Assembly (NCBI GenBank): GCA_002708715.1
Contig: PAPB01000041.1
Coordinates: 1 to 62,855, forward strand
Source of the DNA: Fidelibacterota bacterium
Lineage (GTDB): Bacteria; Fidelibacterota; Marinisomatia; Marinisomatales; UBA1611
Direction of reading: 5' to 3'
DNA length: 62,855 nucleotides
Shown here: in pieces, positions 54,382 to 62,855 of the stretch
Layout: each line of letters opens with the position of its first letter
Position numbering within the stretch: position 1 is the first letter of the stretch
The notes under the pieces: model-generated
What the model was told of the DNA's origin: nothing
The model's database searches: none
What the model saw: only the letters and a program-made list of their open reading frames with translations
Program-made: the position numbers and the translations under genes

Positions 54382-55287
54382 ATGAAAGTAAACTGGAAGG
54401 GCGTTTATCCTGCCCTAACTACAAAATTTTTAGATAATAATCAGCTTGATATTCCTGCATATTTGGTCAGTATCAAAAAACAAATTGATAGTGGTGTTCA
54501 TGGGGTTGTTATTGGAGGTAGTCTTGGAGAGGCTAGTACGTTAAGTCAAAATGAAAAAAATCAATTGCTCCAAGCTACTGTAAATGATTTCAAGGGTCAA
54601 TTGCCTATTATAATGAATATAGCAGAACAATCAACCTCTGATCTTATTCGTTCAGTAACTGATGCAAAAAGATATAACGCTGATGGTTTAATGATGCTAC
54701 CTCCAATGAGGTATAATGCTGATCAAAGAGAGACTTTAGAATTTTATAAAGTTGCTGCTGAATCTACAGATTTACCAATAATGATATATAATAATCCATA
54801 TGACTATAAAATTGAAATCACGTTAGATATGTTTGAAGAGCTTGCTAAATACGATAATTTTCAATCTGTAAAAGAGTCTACAAGAGATGTTACAAATGTA
54901 ACAAGAATGCGAAATTATTTTGGGGATCGATTTAAAATACTTTGCGGTGTAGATACATTAGCTTTAGAAGAGTTAATGTTAGGCGCCGATGGATGGGTAG
55001 CAGGTTTGGTTGATGCTTTTCCAAGAGAAACAGTGTTAATATACGAGTTAGTTCAAAAAGAGAGAAATGAAGAAGCACGTAATTTATATAGATGGTTTAT
55101 GCCTCTATTAGAATTGGATATTCATCCAAAACTTGTCCAGTATATTAAGTTGGCAGAAGTTGCAACTGGAATGGGTACAGAACATGTACGCCCTCCTAGA
55201 TTAGATTTGATTGGTGAAGAACGTAATCATATTTTAAAAATCATTAATGATGCAATAGAAAAACGTCCTAAAATGCCTACATTATAG
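54382..55287 (+). CDS. DapA-family lyase/aldolase, possible pyrroline-hydroxycarboxylate deaminase
   Basis: The 301-residue protein is a DHDPS/NAL superfamily (beta/alpha)8 barrel with the Schiff-base lysine K164 (VKESTRDV) and catalytic Y136 (IMIYNNPYDY). True DapA is one option. However, the partner dehydrogenase belongs to the ketoglutarate-semialdehyde type and a GntR/FCD regulator follows, which is the layout seen in hydroxyproline or sugar-acid catabolism. In the hydroxyproline path the DapA-like enzyme removes ammonia from pyrroline-4-hydroxy-2-carboxylate. The reaction is therefore inferred. Confidence 0.8.
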   Translation: MKVNWKGVYPALTTKFLDNNQLDIPAYLVSIKKQIDSGVHGVVIGGSLGEASTLSQNEKNQLLQATVNDFKGQLPIIMNIAEQSTSDLIRSVTDAKRYNADGLMMLPPMRYNADQRETLEFYKVAAESTDLPIMIYNNPYDYKIEITLDMFEELAKYDNFQSVKESTRDVTNVTRMRNYFGDRFKILCGVDTLALEELMLGADGWVAGLVDAFPRETVLIYELVQKERNEEARNLYRWFMPLLELDIHPKLVQYIKLAEVATGMGTEHVRPPRLDLIGEERNHILKIINDAIEKRPKMPTL

Positions 55288-55297
55288 GGGTATAATC

Positions 55298-56908
55298 ATC
55301 GCTTTCAATTGGAATAAATCATTTAAAAGTATAATTGGTAATAATTATGCTAAGAGTAAAACCTCTTTTTCAAGAGCTCATGACCCCTCAAATGGTAATA
55401 CTCTTGAAGGCAAATTCTATGATGCTGATCTAGATGACGTTAATAATGGATGTTTGTTATCTCAAAATGCATTTTCTTCTTATAGCTATGTAAGTTCTGA
55501 AAATAGGGCGTTATTTCTTGATGAAATTGCTGCTGAGATAGTTGCTCTAGGTGATGACCTTATAGAAAGATGTTGTTTAGAAACTGGTTTACCAGAACAA
55601 AGAATAATTGGAGAACGAGGTAGGACTGTTAATCAATTAAAAATGTTTGGCGAATTAATTCGAAATGGTGCTTGGTTAGAGGCCTCTATCCAAACAGCAG
55701 ACCCTAACCGCATGCCGATACCAAAACCTGATTTAAGGCGTATGTTATCCCCAATTGGACCAGTTGTAGTATTTGCTGCAAGTAATTTTCCGTTGGCTTT
55801 TTCTACTGCAGGTGGTGACACAGCATCTGCTTTAGCTGCAGGTAATCCAGTGATAGTGAAAGCACACAGTTCCCATCTTGGGACAAGTACATTGATTGGG
55901 AATGCAATCAAAACAGCTGCTAAAAAATGTTCTATGCCTGATGGAGTATTCTCAATGTTTTATGGAAGTGGAAAGACTATTGGTCAAGCTTTAATAAAAC
56001 ATCCATGTGTGAAGGCTGCTGGATTTACGGGATCAACTCATGCAGGTAGATTATTATTTGATATTGCATCAAAGCGGGAAGAGCCTATTCCATTTTTTGC
56101 TGAAATGGGAAGTGTTAATCCAACAATAATTCTTCCTCAGGCGCTTAATAAGAAACCAAAAGAAATTGCAAATTCTCTGGTTGGAAGTATTAACCTTTCA
56201 GCTGGTCAATTTTGTACAAACCCAGGTTTACTTTTAATAATTAAGGCTGCAGGTTATGATAATTTTCTGGATTGTTTAAATAATGAGATTTCATTATCTG
56301 AGCCAGCAGTAATGCTCAATAATAATATTTATAAAAGTTATGAGTTAAATAAAAAACTATCACTTAATGAGCCAAATGTAACGCTACTTGGACAACCTAA
56401 AAACATTAAAAATAGTCTAAATATTGCTATTCCCTCAATTGCATCTGTGGACGCAAAATCATTCTTGAAAAACCCTAAACTATCTAATGAAATTTTTGGT
56501 CCATTCAGTCTTATTGTTATTTGTTCAAATAAGGTAGAACTTCAAAAGGTAATTGAAGAAATGGAAGGACAACTGACTGCATCTATTTTTTCTGATAATG
56601 ACGAAATAGCTGACTATACATTGATAATTAATAGTTTAAAACAGCGCGTTGGTAGAATTATATTTAATGGTGTCCCAACTGGTGTTGAGGTTAATGATTC
56701 TATGCAGCACGGAGGCCCATACCCTGCTTCAACTGACTCTCGTTTTACTTCGGTTGGCTCAGCTGCTATAAAAAGATTTGCAAGACCAATTTCATTTCAA
56801 AATTGTAAAGATGAATATTTACCAGATGAATTAAAAAATAAAAATCCATTGAATATATGGAGGACAGTTAATAATCATTTGAATAAAGAAAAGATAAAGA
56901 ATTTATGA
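55298..56908 (+). CDS. NADP-type aldehyde dehydrogenase (2-ketoglutarate semialdehyde dehydrogenase-like), non-NTG start inferred
   Basis: The catalytic residues of the ALDH family are intact: AASNFPLAFS (Asn), FFAEMGSVNP (Glu) and GQFCTNPG (Cys). EMGSVNP is typical of ketoglutaric-semialdehyde or NADP-type enzymes. The first NTG codon in frame is TTG 55454, which gives only 484 residues. In-frame sequence upstream of it (NWNKSFKSIIGNNYAKSKTS, DPSNGNTLEGKFYDADLDDV) matches the normal ALDH N-terminus. The true start is therefore probably ATC 55298 (or ATC 55295 / ATA 55292), 7 bases after AGGGG. The gene belongs to the DapA-GntR operon. Confidence 0.8.
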   Translation: MAFNWNKSFKSIIGNNYAKSKTSFSRAHDPSNGNTLEGKFYDADLDDVNNGCLLSQNAFSSYSYVSSENRALFLDEIAAEIVALGDDLIERCCLETGLPEQRIIGERGRTVNQLKMFGELIRNGAWLEASIQTADPNRMPIPKPDLRRMLSPIGPVVVFAASNFPLAFSTAGGDTASALAAGNPVIVKAHSSHLGTSTLIGNAIKTAAKKCSMPDGVFSMFYGSGKTIGQALIKHPCVKAAGFTGSTHAGRLLFDIASKREEPIPFFAEMGSVNPTIILPQALNKKPKEIANSLVGSINLSAGQFCTNPGLLLIIKAAGYDNFLDCLNNEISLSEPAVMLNNNIYKSYELNKKLSLNEPNVTLLGQPKNIKNSLNIAIPSIASVDAKSFLKNPKLSNEIFGPFSLIVICSNKVELQKVIEEMEGQLTASIFSDNDEIADYTLIINSLKQRVGRIIFNGVPTGVEVNDSMQHGGPYPASTDSRFTSVGSAAIKRFARPISFQNCKDEYLPDELKNKNPLNIWRTVNNHLNKEKIKNL

Positions 56909-57549
56909 TAAGAAAATTGTCACTATCTCAACAAGCATATGATAAACTTGAAGAGATGCTTGTAAACCTTGAACTAAAACCAGGTCATATATACTCTGAA
57001 AAAGAGCTTGCCCAAATGATGGGCTTTGGTAGGACTCCATTAAGAGAAGCTCTCCAGAAAATGTCAAACATTGATTTGGTAGAGATTATACCGCGAATGG
57101 GTATCAAAATTTCTGAAATTATATTATATCGTCAGTTAGCTATTTTGGAAGCTCGAAGACCGTTAGATGAATTGATTGCAAAGTGCGCAGCAAGAAGGGC
57201 AACTGAAGAACAAAAAGATAGCTTGATAACAATGGCAGCGCAGATGGAAAAGGCCACAAAGGAAAAAAATGTTAAGGAATATTTACGTTTAGATCATTTG
57301 TTTGATGAGCTCCTAGATGAGGCTAGTAGGAATGTTTATTTAACTAGAGCTTTAGATCCTTTGCATGTACACTGTAGACGATTTTGGGCACAATATCAAA
57401 GATATGATGATCTTAATAAAACTGCTGTATTGCATGAAAAACTTATGAGATCTGTTGCCAAAGGTGATGAAAATCAATCAGGAATACATGCTAATGAACT
57501 GGTTGATTATTTGGTGGGATTTACTAGGAAAGCTTTAGATATAACTTAA
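56905..57549 (+). CDS. GntR-family transcriptional regulator (FadR/FCD type)
   Basis: The 214-residue protein has a winged helix N-terminus (LELKPGHIYSEKELAQMMGF, RTPLREALQKMS) and a helical FCD ligand-binding domain with its metal-type acidic/His positions (LDHLFDELLDE, HVHCRRFWAQ, LHEKL). It overlaps the dehydrogenase end by 4 bases (ATGA), so it most likely controls this catabolic operon. An effector such as an organic acid from the pathway is inferred. Confidence 0.88.
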   Translation: MIRKLSLSQQAYDKLEEMLVNLELKPGHIYSEKELAQMMGFGRTPLREALQKMSNIDLVEIIPRMGIKISEIILYRQLAILEARRPLDELIAKCAARRATEEQKDSLITMAAQMEKATKEKNVKEYLRLDHLFDELLDEASRNVYLTRALDPLHVHCRRFWAQYQRYDDLNKTAVLHEKLMRSVAKGDENQSGIHANELVDYLVGFTRKALDIT

Positions 57550-57568
57550 ATATTAAATATTATAATAA

Positions 57569-59245
57569 ATGTCTAGAATAAAATCTTTAATTAATCTATT
57601 TATTGTTTTTCTTTTATTAAATTGTTGTACAAATACTGCATCGATTCCTAAAAATAAATATTCAGATTTATTAAGTATTTTTAAAAATCTAAGACTCCTT
57701 CAAAATCCGATAATGAAAAATGGTGTGCCAGATTATTCTGCAACCGCAATGGCTACCCAACATTCAGAATTAAAGGAATTAAAGAATCAATTAGAATCTA
57801 TAGATACATCTAATTGGTCAATTAGTGATAGGGTTGATTACCATTTAGTAAAAGGTGAACTCGTAGCATTTGATTTTCATCATACGGTTTTAAAGCCATG
57901 GTCTCGAGATCCTGGTTTTTATTCCTTTAGATCTGGAGACGCTGGCGCTTCAATGAATGTTCGAGAAATGATGCAACCATTGCATGATTTTTCAGTTCCT
58001 CTATCCAAAGAGCAATTAAAACAATTCAAAGCCTTATTCAATATTGTGCCTAATATTTTTGATCAGGCGAAAATAAATCTCACTAACAGTTCATATGACC
58101 TTGCAGAATTGGCTATTCGAAATAGTAAAAGGGAAGCTGAAATGTTTTTACGTATAGCTGAAGATTTAAAATATGAGCACCCTCAGTTATCTAATTCAGC
58201 TCAATTAGTTTCAAATGAAATTCTTGATTTTAGAGACTGGTTAATTCAATCAAAACATTCTATGAAACAATTTGCAGGTTCAGGTAAGGTAGACTATAGT
58301 TGGTGGATGCATAATGTGCAGTTTTCTCCTTGGGGATGGGAGGAAAGTAATGATATCATTCAAAGAGAGTATGATCGGATTATAACTTTTTTAAAATTCG
58401 AAGAAAATAGGAACAAGAATCTTCCTCCATTAGATGTAGCCATGAATAGAATAGATTATGAAACAAGTTTATTTAATGCGTTGAATCATGTTTTGAATTT
58501 TTTACGTGATAGTGAAATAATGACAATTGATGATTGGGTTGACCCGTCTGACTATTCTGGTTTTAAAACTCTTAAAGAGTTGCAGGAGACTATAGGTAGT
58601 GAGGAACATTCAAATGATGAGTTTTTATCAAAAAATACGAGTATCGATACTAAGGTACGTCAAAGAGAAATATTGCCTGGAGAAGCGCATGAATATATTG
58701 GGCATATGTTAGATGAACAAAGGCAAGAGAGATTGCCTCTAAGTCCTATTAGGAAAGCTGAACGAAGATTTAATATGGGTTCAATGAGATTGGAGGGTTG
58801 GGCTGTTGCTCTTGAAGAATTATTAATGCAGGGTGGTGCACTGGATGGTCGTCCTCAAAAAGGAAGAGAGATGGAGTACCTAATGAATGCATCACATATG
58901 AGTCTTGCTATTCCGGATATGAAAATGCATGCAAATGAAATTAACCTTGAAGATGCAAGAAAGCTTTGCGCTGACATTATGCCAAGAGGATGGTCTAGGC
59001 CAGAAGAGAACATGGTCTGGTTTGAGATGCAATCTAACTTACGTAATCCAGGAGGGTTCCATAGTAATGTTGTTACTGGTAAAGCATATTTTATGAAGTT
59101 GTTTAGAGAAAGAGCTACCCAATTAGGAGATAAGTTTACTATAAAGGGGTTTGTTGATGATTTTCTTTCTTATGGTATTATTCCTATGCCCCTTATAAGA
59201 TGGGAAATGACTGGCTATACGGATGAAATGGAAGCTCATTGGTAA
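57569..59245 (+). CDS. DUF885 family lipoprotein, first of a tandem pair
   Basis: The 558-residue protein has a lipoprotein signal (FIVFLLLNCCTNTASIP). The body shows DUF885 features: WSRDPGFYSF, YSWWMHNVQFSPWGWEE, PGEAHEYIGHMLDEQ and the later RLEGWAVALEELLM. The histidine/glutamate motif HEYIGH resembles the metal-binding region of the family, which is predicted to be a metallopeptidase but is poorly characterised. It may release amino acids from peptides in the periplasm. A clear paralogue follows by 13 bases. Confidence 0.8.
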   Translation: MSRIKSLINLFIVFLLLNCCTNTASIPKNKYSDLLSIFKNLRLLQNPIMKNGVPDYSATAMATQHSELKELKNQLESIDTSNWSISDRVDYHLVKGELVAFDFHHTVLKPWSRDPGFYSFRSGDAGASMNVREMMQPLHDFSVPLSKEQLKQFKALFNIVPNIFDQAKINLTNSSYDLAELAIRNSKREAEMFLRIAEDLKYEHPQLSNSAQLVSNEILDFRDWLIQSKHSMKQFAGSGKVDYSWWMHNVQFSPWGWEESNDIIQREYDRIITFLKFEENRNKNLPPLDVAMNRIDYETSLFNALNHVLNFLRDSEIMTIDDWVDPSDYSGFKTLKELQETIGSEEHSNDEFLSKNTSIDTKVRQREILPGEAHEYIGHMLDEQRQERLPLSPIRKAERRFNMGSMRLEGWAVALEELLMQGGALDGRPQKGREMEYLMNASHMSLAIPDMKMHANEINLEDARKLCADIMPRGWSRPEENMVWFEMQSNLRNPGGFHSNVVTGKAYFMKLFRERATQLGDKFTIKGFVDDFLSYGIIPMPLIRWEMTGYTDEMEAHW

Positions 59246-59258
59246 AAGGAAATAAAAC

Positions 59259-60956
59259 ATGAAAATATATTTTTATATAAAATTAGGATTTATCTTTATT
59301 TGTTTTTCTATATTTATGTCTTCCTGTAATACAGATAATAGCAATCATCAAAAATTAAATAAATACCAAGATCTTATTGATGTATTTAAAGACTTTAAAA
59401 TAGTTCAGCAACCAATAATTATTAATGAAGTCCCAGATTATTCTACTCAAACGATGTCGAATCAAAAATCATTATTGGATAATCTTCAAAATCGATTAAA
59501 CTCAATTGATACAATTGGTTGGTCAAATACACAGCGAATAGAATATCATTTAGTTAAAGCTGAGATGCACGGGCTTGAATTTTATCATGAAGTGTTAAGA
59601 CCTTGGTCTCGTGACCCAGGATTTTATTTGCAAACGCAAGATGGTGCTGGGCCAACTAGAGCTGGGTATTTTAATTACGATGAGTTTCCTATATCTCAAA
59701 GTGAATTGTCAAAAGCTAAATCTAAACTTAAAGCAGTTCCTATAATTCTTAATAATGCTAAAGTTAATTTGAAAAAAGCCTCAGGTGATCTTGCGTATTG
59801 CGCTTTACATTATATGCCGTTTGAAATTGAATTGTATAAGCGAATAAAAAATATGTGTTCTGATTATCATCCAGAATTATTGCAGGATGCGAAAAATGCT
59901 TTAGATGCCGTTGTAGAATATGGACGGTGGTTAGAATCGAATAAGGAAAATATGGTAGCACCTGCTGGAGTAGGTAAAAATAATTATAATTGGTGGATGA
60001 AAAATGTTCAGTTAGTGCCATATACTTGGGATGAATTGTATGATATTATTATGCGGGAGGATGATCGATTATTAACAACTGTTGCATTGGAGAGAAATAA
60101 AAATAGAAAATTAGCAGAGCTTTCACCGCCATCTTCTAGAGCTGAGCATTCGAAGCGTAAAATAGATGCTTTAAACTATATAATGAATTTTACAGAATCC
60201 GAAAGTTTATTTGTTGTTCCAGAATGGATAGGATTTGATGAATATTTAAATGGGGCAAATGCACTCGCTAAAGGATGGAACGATACATTTGTTAATTCTT
60301 ATGTTGGATCAGGCGAGACAGACGCGTGGCCAGGTGTGAGAGATTTTTTTCATAAAACTGCAGATAGAGATCCATTACCAGAACAGACACATGAATTTAT
60401 AGGACATCATCTAGATCATGGATATCATAATCGTGATAAGCGAATTATTATTGGTTCAGAAAGAGGTTATGCAATAGAAATGATTAGACTAGAGGGCTGG
60501 GCATTTTGGTTAGAAGAAATGTTGATGCATGCTGGATATCTAGATAATAAATCACCTAGAAGTAGAGAAATTGTTTATTGGCAGGCTGCCTTTAGATCTT
60601 GCCGTGCTATTGCTGATCTAAAAATGCATAGTAATGAATTTAGTTTGCAAGATGCTATAGATTATGTAGCTGAATGTGCTCCCAATGATTGGAATATACC
60701 AAATGGGCCACATGCTTGGTATGAGATGCAAACAAATCTACGATATGTAGGATGGCACATGGGCATGGTCATAGGAAAACTCTCAATGAATCAATTAATC
60801 GCAGAACGTATAAGACAGCAGAAAGAAGATTTTACTTATAAAGAATTTTTCAATGATTTTTTTGCTGCAGGAATTATACCTATGTCGCTTGTTGAATGGC
60901 ACTTAACAGGTGATGACAAAACAATGGATTTTATTATCAATGATGTATCAGATTAA
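59259..60956 (+). CDS. DUF885 family lipoprotein, second of a tandem pair
   Basis: The 565-residue paralogue of the preceding gene has a lipoprotein signal (IFICFSIFMSSCNTDN). Shared motifs are WSRDPGFYLQ, NYNWWMKNVQLVPYTWDEL, TREFIG-like HEFIGHHLDHG and RLEGWAFWLEEMLM. The second copy has the fuller histidine group (HHLDHGYH), suggesting a different metal environment from the first copy. The tandem position indicates duplication followed by divergence. An M24 peptidase gene follows. Confidence 0.8.
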   Translation: MKIYFYIKLGFIFICFSIFMSSCNTDNSNHQKLNKYQDLIDVFKDFKIVQQPIIINEVPDYSTQTMSNQKSLLDNLQNRLNSIDTIGWSNTQRIEYHLVKAEMHGLEFYHEVLRPWSRDPGFYLQTQDGAGPTRAGYFNYDEFPISQSELSKAKSKLKAVPIILNNAKVNLKKASGDLAYCALHYMPFEIELYKRIKNMCSDYHPELLQDAKNALDAVVEYGRWLESNKENMVAPAGVGKNNYNWWMKNVQLVPYTWDELYDIIMREDDRLLTTVALERNKNRKLAELSPPSSRAEHSKRKIDALNYIMNFTESESLFVVPEWIGFDEYLNGANALAKGWNDTFVNSYVGSGETDAWPGVRDFFHKTADRDPLPEQTHEFIGHHLDHGYHNRDKRIIIGSERGYAIEMIRLEGWAFWLEEMLMHAGYLDNKSPRSREIVYWQAAFRSCRAIADLKMHSNEFSLQDAIDYVAECAPNDWNIPNGPHAWYEMQTNLRYVGWHMGMVIGKLSMNQLIAERIRQQKEDFTYKEFFNDFFAAGIIPMSLVEWHLTGDDKTMDFIINDVSD

Positions 60957-60970
60957 ATACGGATATTAAA

Positions 60971-62311
60971 ATTAAGTATCCTCTCCATTTTATTTTTTCT
61001 ATAGTAATTTTATTTATACATACAAAATCTATTTTACATGCTCAAAAATATGATGTGTATTTTGATTGGCAAATTAGTTGTAGTGTTAGAAAAGATAAAT
61101 TTGATATTGTGTTACCAAAGACTATGCGTAGGCACGATATAGATATGTGGATTATTATAGATAAGGGACGTGGTGCAGAACCATTAACTGAAGATTTTGG
61201 ACCTGAAACAAGTTATGGTAATGGTATAATTGTTTTTTCAGATAGAGGTTTGGAAAGAATAGAGAGGGTTGTATTTGGTGGAGAAGGTGGCATGATTGAT
61301 GAATGTGGTGCCTATGATGATTTTTTAGATCCTGATCTTTTAAATCAATTTGTCAAGCAGCGGGACCCAAAGAAGATAGCTGTAAATTATTCAACAGAAA
61401 AAAAACTAGTACCCATGGAAGGTAGACACGCAGTTGATGGTTTATCATATACAGATTTTAATAATTTAAAAAACACATTAGGAAAAGTTTATGCTTCTAG
61501 GTTAACGAGCGCAGAACTTCTTATATCTGATTATCGATCAGAGAGGGTTATTGGAGAAATAATTGAATTTTCTAAAGTAGCACGTACAACAATCAGATTA
61601 TTACAAAGAGCACTATCCAATGAAGTAATTACTATTGGTAAAACCACACAATTAGATATTGGTTGGTGGCTTGAAGATAAGCGTGAAAAATTAAACTATA
61701 AAAGAGGATGGCAACCAACGGTTTTTCTTAGCCCTCCTAATGGTATTGAAATAGCAAATACTAATAGGGTTGTATCAGCTGGAGATTTAATGCAAATAGA
61801 TTGGGGTATTGGCAAAAATAATTATTTTACAGATTTGAAAAGAGTTGCATATGTTTTAGATACGGATGAAACAGAGTTGCCTTCGTGGATAGAGACAGCT
61901 TTTAATAATTCTATAGATGTAAGAAATATAATTAAAAATAATGTAAAACCAGGTCGCACTGGCAAAGAAATTCTTGAACAGCTTAGATCAAAAGTAAGAG
62001 AAGCAGGTTATGTTTATACTGAAGAAGAAAGTCCAAGCGATATTGCTGGTATCGAAGTAAATATAGGAATGCACTCAGCTGGAAATTTAGGGCATGATCA
62101 AGGAGGGTCTATTTTTGCTATATATCCGACAAGAAAAAAATATATTGTTCAGCCTAACAGTATTATTTCTTTAGAGTTTATTGTCTTTACACCTGTTGAT
62201 GAATGGAATGGCAATAAAGTGCCTATTTGCATTGAAGAAAATGCATTGATTACCGAATCTGGAATACAATGGCTGCATCCACCACAAGAGAAAGTCTTAT
62301 TAATTAGATAA
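60971..62311 (+). CDS. Exported M24 metallopeptidase (Xaa-Pro aminopeptidase-like), ATT start inferred
   Basis: The M24 fold is clear in the second half. The two metal aspartates are in MQIDWGIGKNNYFTDLKR, the histidine is in GNLGHDQGGS, and the two glutamates are in SLEFIVF and CIEENALITESG. The N-terminal half is a creatinase-like domain. The first NTG start is GTG 61055, but the frame upstream encodes a good signal peptide (KYPLHFIFSIVILFIHTKSI, then LHAQ) from ATT 60971, seven bases after GGA, so that start is preferred. Export fits proline-peptide degradation with the neighbouring DUF885 genes. Confidence 0.78.
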   Translation: MKYPLHFIFSIVILFIHTKSILHAQKYDVYFDWQISCSVRKDKFDIVLPKTMRRHDIDMWIIIDKGRGAEPLTEDFGPETSYGNGIIVFSDRGLERIERVVFGGEGGMIDECGAYDDFLDPDLLNQFVKQRDPKKIAVNYSTEKKLVPMEGRHAVDGLSYTDFNNLKNTLGKVYASRLTSAELLISDYRSERVIGEIIEFSKVARTTIRLLQRALSNEVITIGKTTQLDIGWWLEDKREKLNYKRGWQPTVFLSPPNGIEIANTNRVVSAGDLMQIDWGIGKNNYFTDLKRVAYVLDTDETELPSWIETAFNNSIDVRNIIKNNVKPGRTGKEILEQLRSKVREAGYVYTEEESPSDIAGIEVNIGMHSAGNLGHDQGGSIFAIYPTRKKYIVQPNSIISLEFIVFTPVDEWNGNKVPICIEENALITESGIQWLHPPQEKVLLIR

Positions 62312-62316
62312 AAAAT

Positions 62317-62700
62317 ATGATGGCATTACTTAGTTTAAAAATTTTAGAAACTGAATATTCAATTTATCAATTCTCCGAAAAACATCAAGTTCCAGATACA
62401 ATTTTTGATAGTGAATTTCTATCGATTTCCTATGCGGTTGATGAAATAACAGTTATTTGTCAATCAAATCTAGAAATTAATAGTAAAGTAGGAGATGGAG
62501 ATTGGACTTGCATTCAATTAGTTGGTGAGTTTGACTTAGAGATTAAAGGAGTATGGGCCAAGATAACATCCATTGTTGCTGAAGCTGGTTCTCCAGTTTT
62601 AGCTATAACAACTTACAATACAGATTACTTTTTAGTGAAAACCGCATCTTTGAATGGTGTGAAGGAGTTATTCAAGAAGAATAATTTTAAATTTATTTAA
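62317..62700 (+). CDS. ACT-domain protein
   Basis: The 127-residue protein begins with a short beta-helix segment (LSLKILETEYSIYQF). Its second half, CIQLVGEFDLEIKGVWAKIT followed by VAEAGSPVLAITTYNTDYFL, matches an ACT-type ligand-binding repeat as in CASTOR/ACT_7 proteins. It may sense an amino acid and regulate the neighbouring catabolic genes. It follows the M24 gene by 5 bases. Confidence 0.72.
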   Translation: MMALLSLKILETEYSIYQFSEKHQVPDTIFDSEFLSISYAVDEITVICQSNLEINSKVGDGDWTCIQLVGEFDLEIKGVWAKITSIVAEAGSPVLAITTYNTDYFLVKTASLNGVKELFKKNNFKFI

Positions 62701-62766
62701 TTTATATTTTTATAGTATATTACTAATATATTACACTGTTTTAATGCTTATATTGGCTTTTGAGAT

Positions 62767-62855
62767 ATGGCAGAATTATTAATAGTATTTAGAGAAGTAT
62801 TAGAAGCATCCCTGATTGTAGGGATACTATATACGTATTTAAAAAAGATAGGTCA
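62767..62855 (+). CDS. FTR1-family iron permease, 5' part only
   Basis: The 29 visible residues (MAELLIVFREVLEASLIVGI, then LYTYLKKIG) contain the REVLEAS version of the REGLEA iron-binding helix that starts FTR1/EfeU permeases. The gene runs off the window, so length and partners are unknown. It is separated from the ACT gene by 66 bases. Confidence 0.7.
   Translation, partial: MAELLIVFREVLEASLIVGILYTYLKKIG

Noticed and set aside
55347..55433. ATG frame inside the ALDH N-terminal region
   Set aside because: It is out of frame with the ALDH homology and stops after about 28 codons; the in-frame extension is better supported.

Overview
The window is about 62.9 kb of AT-rich bacterial DNA, with TTA, AAT and ATA codons dominating. 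Two secreted proteins (39594-42776 and 44680-45954) end in the same C-terminal sorting domain, with YPNPFNP near its start and SAGVYLYSIEAGDF near its end. That tail, Gram-negative envelope genes (lptE, an Omp85-type barrel, lgt) and many TTG starts suggest an uncultured marine bacterium of the Marinimicrobia (SAR406) or wider FCB type. The assignment is inference, because no rRNA or phylogenetic marker was tested.

Region 1 (1-37.9 kb) is a dense, ordinary chromosomal backbone. It begins with a D-glutamate/dipeptide catabolic pair (dgcN-dgcA) and methylmalonyl-CoA epimerase. Next come a reverse-strand secreted protein with YDTT repeats, uvrC and uvrB, a sigma-54-type activator, lptE, asnS, nadE, lepA, a CPBP protease and lgt, then a run of envelope proteins of unknown function. 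A polysaccharide/lipid-carrier set follows (rfbD-like, two glycosyltransferases, a WecA/MraY-type transferase). After that are accA, a hotdog thioesterase, an EamA transporter, an acyl-CoA carboxylase beta subunit, a PpiD-like chaperone, a family 5 uracil-DNA glycosylase and an S9 peptidase. Many neighbours overlap by 1-8 bases, so translation is probably coupled.

Region 2 (about 37.9-51.4 kb) starts at a tRNA-Ala(GGC) gene and is looser and accessory in character. It holds small or unusual genes: DUF4287, a Kazal lipoprotein, a reprolysin-like protease, GrpB, a frameshifted rhodanese, tiny membrane proteins, a CxxCH/BspA-repeat protein, an adenylate cyclase, a TerB-like protein, a zinc ribbon and a serine hydrolase. 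About ten copies of one roughly 55-base intergenic element lie between these genes. In its best copies the element combines a terminator-like stem, a T-run and TAGATTTG, and the next gene's ATG sits exactly 7 bases after TAGA (six copies). This looks like a gene-cassette boundary that ends one gene and starts the next, and it is the main candidate for an undescribed system here.

Region 3 (51.5-62.9 kb) returns to backbone: psd, an acyltransferase-like membrane protein and a methyltransferase. It then has a catabolic block with a DapA-family enzyme, a ketoglutarate-semialdehyde-type dehydrogenase, a GntR/FCD regulator, two tandem DUF885 lipoproteins, an M24 metallopeptidase, an ACT-domain protein and the start of an FTR1-type permease. 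Together the peptidases and the aldolase/dehydrogenase pair suggest uptake and breakdown of proline- or hydroxyproline-containing peptides. Two genes in this block appear to lack any NTG start at the position their homology and signal peptide require.
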